A DNA stretch of 64,000 nt, from contig WGMO01000011.1 of the NCBI GenBank assembly GCA_016125075.1, forward strand, positions 1 to 64,000, in the 5' to 3' direction. Under the pieces are notes generated by a model. It was given only the letters and a program-made list of their open reading frames with translations. It was not told where the DNA came from and did not search any database. Source of the stretch: Terrimonas sp. GTDB lineage: Bacteria; Bacteroidota; Bacteroidia; Chitinophagales; Chitinophagaceae. Below, piece by piece: positions 1 to 7,994 of this stretch. Each line of letters begins with the position of its first letter. Within the stretch, counting starts at the first letter, position 1. Position numbers and translations under genes: made by a program.

Positions 1-146
1 ATCCCCGCCATTGTCAACCCGAACGGGTAATAATGGAATTAAGGAAAAACCCTTATTGGGCTTGGCTTTCAAAGAACTGCTCTATTTATAAATTTAAACC
101 AAAACTGAGAATAAATGTATGTTTCAAAAGATATTTATTGCTAAAT

Positions 147-1271
147 CTATGCACTTATTTTTAATGATTTTAATGCGGGCATTTCCAATAGTTTTTGATA
201 AGCAGTTTTTACCTCTTTTTCTAAATATTCCTGTGCTATGGCAACATACTTAAAGAATTCTTTGCTTCCCGCCGCATGACCAGAGATCTTTCTTACAATA
301 TTTTCGGGAACACCCAAAATCAAAAACGTAGTAATGGCAGTTCTTCGCATGGTATGCGAAGTTATATGCTCGTGAAACTGCCATGAACCACCCTTCGCAT
401 TCTTTAATTCAATCATTCTTCCCTGAAGACTGATATTCTTGGGCAATACCTGGCTCCACCCGGCCTTCTTAATAAGCTTTTTAACCTGGATATTCAGGTT
501 GGTGGAGGATAACCTTGGTAATAAAAATATCCCTGCTTTTCTTTTGTTACGGTAAATAATGTCCAGAAGATAGTCTGGTACGGGAACACGTATTTCTGTT
601 GTAGTTTTTTTTGTAAAAAGAAGAAGATAGTGCTCCCCGTTTATTATCGTCAAATTCCCCTTTTTGAGTTTCATCAGATCTGAATAACGCAGCGCTACCG
701 TACATCCAAAAACAAATATATCCCTGGCCCGCTTCAAACCGGGGTTCAGCCCTTCATCAAAGACCTTATCAGATATTAAAAACTTAAGTTGTTCCGGGGA
801 CAGCACTACAGGTGTATTTTGTTGTAAGGGAATCCTGAATGATTTATGAAAATTTCCGATAACATAACCCCTTTCCTGCTGAAGATAATTAAAAAATGTT
901 TTTATTGTTTTGAAATTATTTAAAACAGAATTATCATAATATTTTTTATCCTTATAAAGAAAATGAGAAAATTGCATAAAAAATCTTGACCAGTAATTTT
1001 TTTCACGTTGCAGCGTTCGCATCGAAGCACGATGTAACAACTGAATCCTTAAGGTAATGTCATTTAATTCCTGGAATTCTTCTATAAGATTAAGAACATA
1101 ACGATAGTTTGTGATAGTTCCTTTTGTAATCCTTTTTCCCGAACTAGCCCGCCTTCTACCGGATAAAGACACTTTGATAAATTTTTGAAATTCATCTGTT
1201 ACCATTAATTGATGAGCACCATTTTTCATACTATTTTTACTAAATTTTAAGATTTTCCCGGCAAATTTCAA
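147..1271 (-). CDS. Tyrosine recombinase (site-specific integrase)
   Basis: A 374-residue tyrosine recombinase that would cut and rejoin DNA at short attachment sites. Residues about 45-140 form the SAM-like core-binding domain and about 155-350 the catalytic domain. The catalytic set is visible: Arg195 (VALRYSDL), Lys221/222 in the beta hairpin, His306 and Arg309 (HTMRR), His332 (GHAAG) and nucleophile Tyr342 (FFKYV). Met15 or Met23 are alternative starts. Coding sequence is clearly more AT-rich than the housekeeping genes, which suggests acquisition by transfer. It stands alone beside the left edge, with no excisionase or relaxase on the visible side and no tRNA attachment site nearby. Any element it serves would lie to the left. 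A chromosomal XerC/D role is less likely given divergence and context. Confidence 0.9.
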   Translation of the reverse strand: MKFAGKILKFSKNSMKNGAHQLMVTDEFQKFIKVSLSGRRRASSGKRITKGTITNYRYVLNLIEEFQELNDITLRIQLLHRASMRTLQREKNYWSRFFMQFSHFLYKDKKYYDNSVLNNFKTIKTFFNYLQQERGYVIGNFHKSFRIPLQQNTPVVLSPEQLKFLISDKVFDEGLNPGLKRARDIFVFGCTVALRYSDLMKLKKGNLTIINGEHYLLLFTKKTTTEIRVPVPDYLLDIIYRNKRKAGIFLLPRLSSTNLNIQVKKLIKKAGWSQVLPKNISLQGRMIELKNAKGGSWQFHEHITSHTMRRTAITTFLILGVPENIVRKISGHAAGSKEFFKYVAIAQEYLEKEVKTAYQKLLEMPALKSLKISA

Positions 1272-1696
1272 ACCTGCTGCCTGGATTTGGTGAGCCTGGC
1301 CAGTCCGGGGTATAAAGCAATAGTCACTTTATATAAAGCCCATCCTTCATTACTCCATCGAAAATAATATCGACTGTTAATCTTCATCAGCTATTCTTGC
1401 TTTGTCCTGCTTATAAGCATCAAACCGACTGTTCACTGATTTTATAAATACTGTTTTATTTTAATGGAGCCATCCACTTCGTCGGGGAAGCAGTATGCCA
1501 TATATACAATTCAACTTTTCATAGATGAATTATTGTATGTCATTTCATCCCGGTTTAAAAGCTAAAATGGGTAACAAATACTTCGTGATCAGTAAAAAAG
1601 CATTGGAACCGAGGATTTCCGGAGTTTATAAATCTGGTCATTCCCGGAAAGAGACTTAACGTTAAAATTTATTTTCCCCGGGAAGCTACCAGCTTG
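1272..1696. other. Intergenic region upstream of the integrase
   Basis: About 425 bp without a convincing gene. Both flanking genes are on the minus strand, so the integrase promoter should lie here. The only open frames are about 30 codons long and show no recognisable product. I see no tRNA, clear attachment-site repeat or strong terminator. Confidence 0.5.
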
Positions 1697-3415
1697 CTAA
1701 AACTCAAACTCTCTTCTGAAGGCATTCCACCGTATACCAAAGGATACAATGCTCGTATTACTGGAAAGCGCCGGGCTGGCAGGGACATCGGTCTTCCGGT
1801 AAGCACCCGAAGCCTCGATAAAGAGGTTTTCCCTGAGTTCATAGGACAAAAGAAAGGATGCATACACCGTTTTGGCTTCCATCCCAGAACCGATCTTGTA
1901 CCCATAGTCGCCCATCCGGAAGGGCGGCACATTGGGAAGGAATATATTACTGCCATAACTCTGCGCCCCGATATCCAACCCCTGTTTCCAGGCCATCAGT
2001 TTACCGATCAGCAGCCACCTGGGTGCCGGCTGGTAACGTGCGATACCGATCAGCTCCCTGAAATTGGCTCCCAACGGGTGGGCAAGCGGCTGGTTATAAT
2101 GCGTATAATTGGCTACAGAATCGCGGTGCGAATAGGTAAAGGGCCGCACGGCATTCATCTCCACCTGCAGATCGAGGTTCCGGATATTGAAAGCATCGAT
2201 ATACCTGGCCCCCATCTGCAAACCCCATTTATTGGCCCACCAACCGGTATTGGCCTTGATCTGTTTGAGATTGAACTCATCCAGCAGGAACTGCCCGTAA
2301 ACCTGGAACCTTTTCAGGATATTGGCCTTGACATCGATCCCGGCCACAGAATTATCGGCACTGCCATTCTGCTGCTCGATGGAACGGTAAAAGATCACCG
2401 GTACCAGGTAACCGAATTCAAAATGATTGCTGCGGCCAAAAACCACCCCTTCAAACAGACCCACATTGACGGATTTCGTCAGGTCCACATCCAGGTGATG
2501 AAAGGCGGCATATTTTTTCCGGAGCAAACGGTCGGGTCCCCGGGGTTCGGTCTGGTTCAGTTCCATGAAGAGGTTCTGGTAATTGAACTTCCAGATACGG
2601 GTATTGAGCTTGAGGAAAAGCGTATTGTTGCTGAAATCACTCAGGAAAAGGCTGCGATAGCCATTCCCGATAAAATTACGGTCATACCCGAATGTTATAT
2701 CGATATATTTGGCCGCATTGAATGTGATGTAACCCCTGGCATCAAAATAATCAAAACCTGTGCCCTTGAAATTCTTGTAAAAACCCGCACCGGGTACGGA
2801 TTTGAATTTATTTTCCCAGTTTTGAACATACACCGGGTCCCGCTCCTGGTTATCGGTGAGGTAAGCGGCAAAACCGATCTTGTTGGAGATCCTTCCCCTG
2901 AGCGTCAAACCCCGGGTATTCTGAAAGATGGATTCACTGTTCCCCTTCTCCCTGGCCACCTTGAATTGGATCACCGGGTTGATGATGAGATCGAAATCTT
3001 TTATATGGACCTCGTAAAGATTGGCCGGGGTCTGGTAAAAACGGCCGATGGGTTTTTTACTGCCAAGCCGGGCGCGTACACTATCCGGTAATAATTCCAC
3101 ATTGTTCAGGTAGAGGCTGCGGATATTATAGGCATCCACTTTTGAAACCGCCTGCATGCCACCACTGAGTTCAAATCGGTCAGGGGCTGCCACGGCATAT
3201 TTCCGGTTGAAGGGTTTTGTTTTGGAAAAATTCAGGACAGAATCCCGTTGCGCTTTAATTTCCAGCCTTTCCAGGACAATGTTCTCTTTTGCATCCTGTG
3301 GAAGGAAGGTGGTTTGGGCTTTACTGCTTACGGCAATCAATAATAGGCATACGATCAGGAAGCTATTCTTCAGGAAAGGGATGCCATCCCGGAGGCTAAT
3401 TTGATTAAATTGCAT
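1697..3415 (-). CDS. RemB/Wzi-like outer membrane beta-barrel protein
   Basis: A 572-residue exported protein. A hydrophobic signal segment at about residues 17-33 ends in SSKAQ. The rest is dominated by alternating aromatic/polar strands expected of a beta-barrel. The stretch FIGNGYRSLFLSDFS followed by a second strand-rich block resembles the capsule-assembly Wzi family and the gliding-motility protein RemB of flavobacteria. Such proteins sit in the outer membrane and contribute to surface polysaccharide attachment or cell-surface motility. The assignment rests on that motif and overall architecture and is moderately secure at family level only. It is divergent from the dihydroorotase gene, with start codons only 37 bp apart. 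A long antisense frame covers it but has no protein-like features. Confidence 0.7.
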   Translation of the reverse strand: MQFNQISLRDGIPFLKNSFLIVCLLLIAVSSKAQTTFLPQDAKENIVLERLEIKAQRDSVLNFSKTKPFNRKYAVAAPDRFELSGGMQAVSKVDAYNIRSLYLNNVELLPDSVRARLGSKKPIGRFYQTPANLYEVHIKDFDLIINPVIQFKVAREKGNSESIFQNTRGLTLRGRISNKIGFAAYLTDNQERDPVYVQNWENKFKSVPGAGFYKNFKGTGFDYFDARGYITFNAAKYIDITFGYDRNFIGNGYRSLFLSDFSNNTLFLKLNTRIWKFNYQNLFMELNQTEPRGPDRLLRKKYAAFHHLDVDLTKSVNVGLFEGVVFGRSNHFEFGYLVPVIFYRSIEQQNGSADNSVAGIDVKANILKRFQVYGQFLLDEFNLKQIKANTGWWANKWGLQMGARYIDAFNIRNLDLQVEMNAVRPFTYSHRDSVANYTHYNQPLAHPLGANFRELIGIARYQPAPRWLLIGKLMAWKQGLDIGAQSYGSNIFLPNVPPFRMGDYGYKIGSGMEAKTVYASFLLSYELRENLFIEASGAYRKTDVPASPALSSNTSIVSFGIRWNAFRREFEF

Positions 3416-3452
3416 GTGATAATGGATTAGTCATGATATAACGAACAAATTA

Positions 3453-4796
3453 ATGCAAAATTACCTGATAAAGAATATACAGGTTGTCAACGAGGGGTTG
3501 ATAACTGTTAAGGATGTACTGATCAAAAAGGGCAGGATAGAAAAAATCGCAGCCGTCATCAAAGCAGATGACAGTAATTGTACAGAGATCAATGCTGAGG
3601 GGCAATACCTTTTCCCGGGTTGTATCGACGACCAGGTACACTTCCGGGAACCCGGACTCACCCATAAGGCCACTATTTATTCGGAAGCAAAGGCCGCAGT
3701 GGCCGGGGGTGTCACGAGTTTTATGGAAATGCCCAACACCATCCCCAATGCTTTAACGCAGGAACTCCTCGAAGATAAATATGCCATTGCCTCCCATACA
3801 TCGCTGGCCAATTATTCCTTCTTCATGGGAACGGGCAATGACAATGCAGAAGAAGTGCTGAAAACAAACGACAGGAAAAAGAATATCTGCGGGATCAAGA
3901 TCTTCATGGGCGCTTCCACGGGCAATATGCTGGTCGATAACCCGAATACCCTCGACAGGATCTTCCGCGAAAGTGAAGTGCTGATCGCCACCCATTGCGA
4001 AGATGAACGCATCATTCGCCAGAACCTGGAAAAAAGAAAAGCAAACCCTGCCCCGCTAACGGCGGCTGATCATCCCATCATCAGGGATGAGGAAGCCTGT
4101 TATGCCTCTTCCCTGCTGGCCATACAGATTGCCAAGAAATATGGAACCCGACTGCATATCCTGCATATCACCACCGAGAAAGAATTGCAGCTGTTTACTA
4201 ATATGATGCCCCTAAAACAGAAAAGGATAACCGCAGAAGTCTGTGTCCATCATTTACATTTCACCAGCGACGACTATGAAAGGCTGGGTTATAAGATAAA
4301 ATGTAACCCTGCAATCAAAGCGCCCCATAACCGCGAAGGATTGTGGCAAGGCCTATTGGATGACCGGCTCGATGTGATCGCCACCGATCATGCTCCCCAT
4401 ACCCTGGAGGAGAAAAACGGGCCCTATGAAAAAGCTCATGCAGGTCTGCCCCTGGTACAGCACCCGCTCTTGCTGATGTTGTATTATCAGCAGCAAGGAA
4501 GGATCAGCCTCGAAAAGATTGCCGAAAAAATGAGCCATGCCGTAGCCGACTGCTTCAATATAAAAGACCGGGGCTATATCAGGGAAGGGTATTATGCCGA
4601 CCTGGTGATCGTGGATCCCCGGCAAAAAGTAAAAGTTACAAAAGAAAATATCCTATATAAATGTGGCTGGAGCCCGCTGGAAGGATTTACGTTCCCGGCC
4701 ATGATCACCCATACTTTTGTAAACGGGCGACTTGTTTATGGAAATGGCGTATTCAATGAATCAGAGAAGGGAATGCGGATGGCGTTTGAACGATAA
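3453..4796 (+). CDS. pyrC: Dihydroorotase
   Basis: Amidohydrolase-fold enzyme that closes N-carbamoyl-aspartate to dihydroorotate in pyrimidine synthesis. Its 447 residues match class I dihydroorotases. Recognisable sites are HFREPG (63-68), Lys149 in CGIKIF, His181 in ATHCED, His235/His238 in LHILHI, and Asp312 in ATDHAPH. The first histidine of the usual HxH metal motif is glutamine here (Gln61, DDQVHF). I believe this is a variant common in Bacteroidota rather than a decayed site, because all other catalytic residues are kept. The later pathway enzyme PyrD is encoded separately at 22.7 kb. The start is the first ATG, 37 bp from the divergent barrel gene. Confidence 0.93.
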   Translation: MQNYLIKNIQVVNEGLITVKDVLIKKGRIEKIAAVIKADDSNCTEINAEGQYLFPGCIDDQVHFREPGLTHKATIYSEAKAAVAGGVTSFMEMPNTIPNALTQELLEDKYAIASHTSLANYSFFMGTGNDNAEEVLKTNDRKKNICGIKIFMGASTGNMLVDNPNTLDRIFRESEVLIATHCEDERIIRQNLEKRKANPAPLTAADHPIIRDEEACYASSLLAIQIAKKYGTRLHILHITTEKELQLFTNMMPLKQKRITAEVCVHHLHFTSDDYERLGYKIKCNPAIKAPHNREGLWQGLLDDRLDVIATDHAPHTLEEKNGPYEKAHAGLPLVQHPLLLMLYYQQQGRISLEKIAEKMSHAVADCFNIKDRGYIREGYYADLVIVDPRQKVKVTKENILYKCGWSPLEGFTFPAMITHTFVNGRLVYGNGVFNESEKGMRMAFER

Positions 4797-4824
4797 AAAA
4801 ATCAAAAATACAAATAACAAATAT

Positions 4825-4857
4825 CAATAAGCAATAGGCAATAGGCAATAGGCAATT
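4825..4857. repeat. Short direct-repeat array, left arm of an inverted repeat
   Basis: An array of the unit CAATAGG (caataagcaataggcaat and two further near-perfect copies) lies directly before the four-helix-bundle gene. Its reverse complement (attgcctattgcctattg...) reappears after the gene at 5229-5277. Together they bracket a unit of about 450 bp. Confidence 0.75.
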
Positions 4858-4867
4858 GAAAATAATT

Positions 4868-5191
4868 ATGCTTCACTTAAATCATAAAAAATTACGAGCA
4901 TGGCAATTAAGCATAGAACTTGTATTGCTTATAAAAGAATTATGTACCTATTTTCCCGATGGAGAAAAATTTGTTCTTACCCAACAAATGAGAAGAGCGG
5001 CACTATCCGTACCCAATAATATTGCTGAAGGGGCTTCAAGAAAATCTGCAGTCGAAAGGAAAAGATTTTATGAAATAAGCAGGTCCTCACTTGTTGAACT
5101 GGATACGGATATAGAAATTTGCCTGTTACTAAACTATGTTTCACCCCCAACAAATTATAAAAACCGAAAAATTGATGGAGGAAATCTTTAA
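4868..5191 (+). CDS. Four-helix bundle (S23 / 23S rRNA-IVP family) protein, probably frameshifted
   Basis: Small helical protein of the S23 family, first known from 23S rRNA intervening sequences and scattered through Bacteroidota genomes. Typical family features are the N-terminal LRAWQLSIELVLLIKEL helix, the QMRRAALSVPNNIAEG segment and the FYEISRSSLVELDT helix. As written the frame ends after 108 codons with an untypical tail (SPPTNYKNRKIDGG). If one C is removed from the C5 tract near 5143 the frame continues as SPQQIIKTEKLMEEIFKLLS and on to a stop at 5223-5225, a normal family C-terminus. So either a real one-base insertion or a sequence error is present. ATG 4868 fits the family start better than the TTG at 4856. 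Biochemical role unknown. Confidence 0.75.
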   Translation: MLHLNHKKLRAWQLSIELVLLIKELCTYFPDGEKFVLTQQMRRAALSVPNNIAEGASRKSAVERKRFYEISRSSLVELDTDIEICLLLNYVSPPTNYKNRKIDGGNL

Positions 5192-5228
5192 ACTTTTATC
5201 AGCCATGTTAAAGAACACTCATTAAAAT

Positions 5229-5277
5229 AATTGCCTATTCACTATTGCCTATTGCTTATTCACTATTGCCCATTCCC
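5229..5277. repeat. Short repeat array, right arm of an inverted repeat
   Basis: Contains aattgcctattcactattg and attgcctattgcttattcac in succession. It is the inverse of the array at 4825-4857 and lies immediately after the restored stop codon of the four-helix-bundle gene. The array ends about 25 bp before the MutS-like gene. Confidence 0.7.
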
Positions 5278-5302
5278 ATAGCCCAAAGCCTAAACCCGAA
5301 AC

Positions 5303-6619
5303 ATGCTCATCGATAAAACCACTTTCAACGACATATCGATCTTTCAACAGGAAGAGGAATTTTCCATTTTCCATAAGCTTGACTTTACCCGTACCACCTA
5401 CGGAAAGGAATGGCTCAAATATTTTTTCTCCGACCCGCATAAAGACCTGAACAGGATACTGGGCACCCAAAAGATCATTCGTACCCTGGCTGATATCCTG
5501 GACAACTGGCCGGCAGATATCTCCAATGGTACGATCCTGGTCATAGAAAAATACCTGGACTATAGCCTGGACCCGATGCCGGAATCACCCAACGCTTTTA
5601 ACAGTACTCTTTACCGGTGGCTGCATAGTGAAGACTACTCGATGGTCCGATATTCCGTCAGCCATTTTGCCTATTTTTACCGGGGCATCCATCAATTAGG
5701 AAAACTCTTTGAGCATGTAGACCTCCCCGTATTCTTTAAGATTTATATTGAAAGGATATTACAGATCCTGAAAGAACCTGCCCTGCAAAAACTGGCAGCC
5801 GTTAAAAAAGGGGAAAAACTGACGGCCGCCGAAAACCTCTATTACGGATTTCACCTGAAAAACCATTTCAAGTCCAACACCCTGGAGTTGATTGATATAT
5901 TCGGACGGATCGATGCCTGGTATTCCATGGCACATGCTGTAAAAAAATACAAGCTCAGTTTCCCGGTCTTTATCCAAAGTGATGCGGCGATCATTAATGC
6001 CAAAAAACTCTACCATATATTATTACCGCAACCGGTGGCCTATGATGTGGACATGAACCCGGAACATAATTTTCTTTTCCTGACCGGCGCCAATATGGCC
6101 GGTAAAAGCACCCTGATCAAATCAATTGGTTCTGCGGTATTCCTGGCCCATATCGGCATGGGTGTGCCGGCTGAAGAAATGCAACTCACGCTTTTTGACG
6201 GACTGCTTACCAATATCAATGTAGTAGACAATATCGCCAGGGGGGAAAGCTATTTCTTCAATGAAGTTCAACGTATCCGCAATACAATAGAAAAGATCAA
6301 TGACGGTAAAAAATGGCTGGTACTGATCGATGAATTGTTCAAGGGTACCAATGTTCAGGATGCCATGAAATGTTCCCTGACCGTGATCAAGGGGCTGATC
6401 AAGATAAAAAACTCCCTTTTTATTCTTTCCACCCATCTTTATGAGATCGGTGAGGAACTTAAAAATTATAATAATATCAGTTTCCGCTATTTCGAAACCA
6501 ATGTAACCGATGAGCAACTGGAATTCAGTTACCAGTTAAAAGAAGGCATCAGCAACGACCGGCTGGGCTACCTGATCCTGAAAAGGGAAAAAGTGGTAGA
6601 GATGCTGGAAAAACTATAA
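5303..6619 (+). CDS. MutS-like ATPase lacking the mismatch-recognition domain
   Basis: A 438-residue MutS-family protein. Residues about 1-240 match the core/lever/clamp helices. Residues about 250-438 are the ABC-type ATPase, with Walker A TGANMAGKST at 261-270 and Walker B/D-loop WLVLIDELFKGTN at 338-350. It is about half the length of MutS. It lacks the N-terminal mismatch-binding domain with its Phe-x-Glu motif and the Smr nuclease domain of MutS2. It is therefore probably not the canonical mismatch-repair protein. Proteins of this size are common in Bacteroidota and are usually named only MutS-related. It might act on branched DNA, but nothing here shows that. Confidence 0.85.
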   Translation: MLIDKTTFNDISIFQQEEEFSIFHKLDFTRTTYGKEWLKYFFSDPHKDLNRILGTQKIIRTLADILDNWPADISNGTILVIEKYLDYSLDPMPESPNAFNSTLYRWLHSEDYSMVRYSVSHFAYFYRGIHQLGKLFEHVDLPVFFKIYIERILQILKEPALQKLAAVKKGEKLTAAENLYYGFHLKNHFKSNTLELIDIFGRIDAWYSMAHAVKKYKLSFPVFIQSDAAIINAKKLYHILLPQPVAYDVDMNPEHNFLFLTGANMAGKSTLIKSIGSAVFLAHIGMGVPAEEMQLTLFDGLLTNINVVDNIARGESYFFNEVQRIRNTIEKINDGKKWLVLIDELFKGTNVQDAMKCSLTVIKGLIKIKNSLFILSTHLYEIGEELKNYNNISFRYFETNVTDEQLEFSYQLKEGISNDRLGYLILKREKVVEMLEKL

Positions 6620-6685
6620 CCCCTCTATTTATTTTCCAGGACCAGGTTCCTCCCCTTCCCCATCCCATTCTATAATCGGATTTTC

Positions 6686-6720
6686 TTCCAAAATCGAGAA
6701 TACCTATCCAAAAAGTGGAA
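6686..6720 (+). promoter_or_regulatory. Two dyad operators upstream of the first T9SS gene
   Basis: Two copies of a TTCCA-N5-TGGAA-type dyad. The first is partly degenerate (TTCCA at 6686-6690, GAGAA at 6696-6700). The second is better (ATCCA at 6706-6710, TGGAA at 6716-6720). Their centres are 20 bp apart. The second centre lies 61 bp upstream of the GG of the sigma-54-like element, exactly as in the paralogue. Probable binding site of an enhancer-type activator. Confidence 0.5.
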
Positions 6721-6771
6721 ATCCATGATGAAAATTTTTTCGTAGATAATTGAAAATTAATCATATACAAA

Positions 6772-6787
6772 TTGGCATGCCAATAGT
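6772..6787 (+). promoter_or_regulatory. Sigma-54-like -24/-12 promoter element
   Basis: TTGGCATG at 6772-6779 followed by GT at 6786-6787 gives the -24 GG and a -12 position 12 bp apart. The GC of the classic -12 element is GT here. It lies 42 bp before the ATG of the first G8-like/T9SS gene. The matching site upstream of the paralogue is a better fit. Confidence 0.5.
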
Positions 6788-6815
6788 ATACCCCTATTAC
6801 ATAATTCGACCCCAA

Positions 6816-7814
6816 ATGAAAAAATTATACTTTATAATCGCCCTTTTCTTCACAGCTGTTACCGTTTCTGCTAACCCTGTGATTACTGTTATCCAAAATG
6901 AAGGTAGCTGGAAGAATAATTCAACCTGGGACCTTAACCGCAAACCACAGGATGGGGATACCATTGTGATACCGGTTGGATTCATTGTTAAACTTGACAA
7001 TACCCAGAACCTGAATAATGTTTATATCAAGGTGTATGGTACTATCGACCTGGATGGCGGTAAATTAAACCTGGATGCAAACAGCACCGTTATGATCTAT
7101 TCAACCGGTGCAGTTATTGGTCATGGCAATAGTTCTGAGTATATCAGGATCGGTGGGGTGTATAAATTCAGGGGAACCTCCAATTACCAGGGCGGCCCAT
7201 CCATTGCCAATGAAAACACGGGCACCTATCCTTCCGGGTTTGAAAGCACCGGTTCGGCCTCATTACCTGTAAAATTTGTAGGATTCAATGTGGCACGCCA
7301 AAACAGGGATATCTTAATACAGTGGTCAACATCACAGGAATATAACAGTAATCATTATGAAGTGGAAAGAAGTGATAATGGTATTGCCTGGAAGCCCATT
7401 GCCATCGTAACAGCGGCCGGCAACTCCAATACCATTCAGAACTATGCTTATACCGATAAATCTGTAACTGCAGCAAAGGTGTATTACCGGGTGAAGCAGG
7501 TGGATATTGATGGCCATTTTGATTATACGGTTGTACGTTCCGTGAGTATGGAAAGCAACAGCATTGTTCCGGTTAACGTGAAGATATCTTCCGGAAATAA
7601 CAATACGGTTTACCTTCATTTTTCTGAAGAGATCAAAACGGATGTCATGGTAAGGATCCTTTCCATGAATGGAAGCCTGATCTACCAGCAAAAAATTTCC
7701 AACCCGGTGGGACAACAGAACATCACCGTTAATAATAACCTGCCAAAAGGGATCTATGTAGTCAATGTTTCTGATAATAAATCACTGAATACGGCAGGGC
7801 AGGTTAGTTTTTAA
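6816..7814 (+). CDS. Secreted G8-like protein with T9SS C-terminal sorting domain (copy 1)
   Basis: A 332-residue exported protein. The signal peptide MKKLYFIIALFFTAVTVSA is followed by a strand-rich, glycine-spaced region (about 25-120; NNSTWDLNRKPQDGDTIVIP) resembling a G8-type domain. A fibronectin-like segment follows (SLPVKFVGFNVARQ, DILIQWSTSQEYNSNHYEVE). The last about 75 residues have the look of a type A T9SS sorting domain (VRILSMNGSLIYQQ, LPKGIYVVNV). The protein is probably carried to the surface or released by the type 9 system. ATG 6816 is preferred because it starts the signal peptide and sits 42 bp from the promoter element. The next gene is a close paralogue. Ligand unknown. 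Confidence 0.85.
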   Translation: MKKLYFIIALFFTAVTVSANPVITVIQNEGSWKNNSTWDLNRKPQDGDTIVIPVGFIVKLDNTQNLNNVYIKVYGTIDLDGGKLNLDANSTVMIYSTGAVIGHGNSSEYIRIGGVYKFRGTSNYQGGPSIANENTGTYPSGFESTGSASLPVKFVGFNVARQNRDILIQWSTSQEYNSNHYEVERSDNGIAWKPIAIVTAAGNSNTIQNYAYTDKSVTAAKVYYRVKQVDIDGHFDYTVVRSVSMESNSIVPVNVKISSGNNNTVYLHFSEEIKTDVMVRILSMNGSLIYQQKISNPVGQQNITVNNNLPKGIYVVNVSDNKSLNTAGQVSF

Positions 7815-7846
7815 TATAAGCCATTTGTTTTCAGGCAAAGAAAAGT

Positions 7847-7865
7847 ACCCCCGCCGGGGGTTTTT
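7847..7865 (+). terminator. Rho-independent terminator after T9SS copy 1
   Basis: Stem ACCCCC (7847-7852) / GGGGGT (7856-7861) with GCC loop, then a T run. It separates the two paralogues into independent transcription units. Confidence 0.85.
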
Positions 7866-7898
7866 CCATTTATTGGAAAAAAATTCCAAATACTGGAA
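7864..7898 (+). promoter_or_regulatory. Two perfect TTCCA-N5-TGGAA dyads upstream of T9SS copy 2
   Basis: Perfect dyads at 7864-7878 and 7884-7898, with centres 20 bp (two helical turns) apart. The second centre is 61 bp upstream of the GG of the sigma-54-like element. Spacing is identical to that before copy 1 although the intervening sequence has diverged. That argues for a functional activator-binding pair. Confidence 0.6.
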
Positions 7899-7949
7899 AA
7901 ATTGGATCGTTTTTATTTTTCAACTACTTCAATTTCATATAGTTATGAA

Positions 7950-7965
7950 TTGGCACGCGAATAGC
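7950..7965 (+). promoter_or_regulatory. Sigma-54-type -24/-12 promoter
   Basis: TTGGCACG at 7950-7957 with GG at 7952-7953, ten bases, then GC at 7964-7965. This matches the RpoN consensus TGGCACG-N4-TTGC in the -24 half and has the invariant GG-N10-GC spacing. ATG follows at 7995, leaving a short leader (AATTCGACCC just before the start) also seen in copy 1. Confidence 0.65.
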
Positions 7966-7994
7966 ATATACTTATTCAACAAATTCGACCCTAT

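Noticed and set aside
1694-3091. 465-codon open frame antisense to the RemB/Wzi-like gene
   Set aside because: It is the mirror of a real barrel gene with signal peptide and family motif. The antisense product is rich in Pro/Ile/Gly without domains, and there is no promoter or other support.
4825-5277. Insertion sequence with transposase
   Set aside because: The bracketed gene is an S23 four-helix-bundle protein, not a transposase, and no target-site duplication is evident. Kept only as a repeat-bounded unit.
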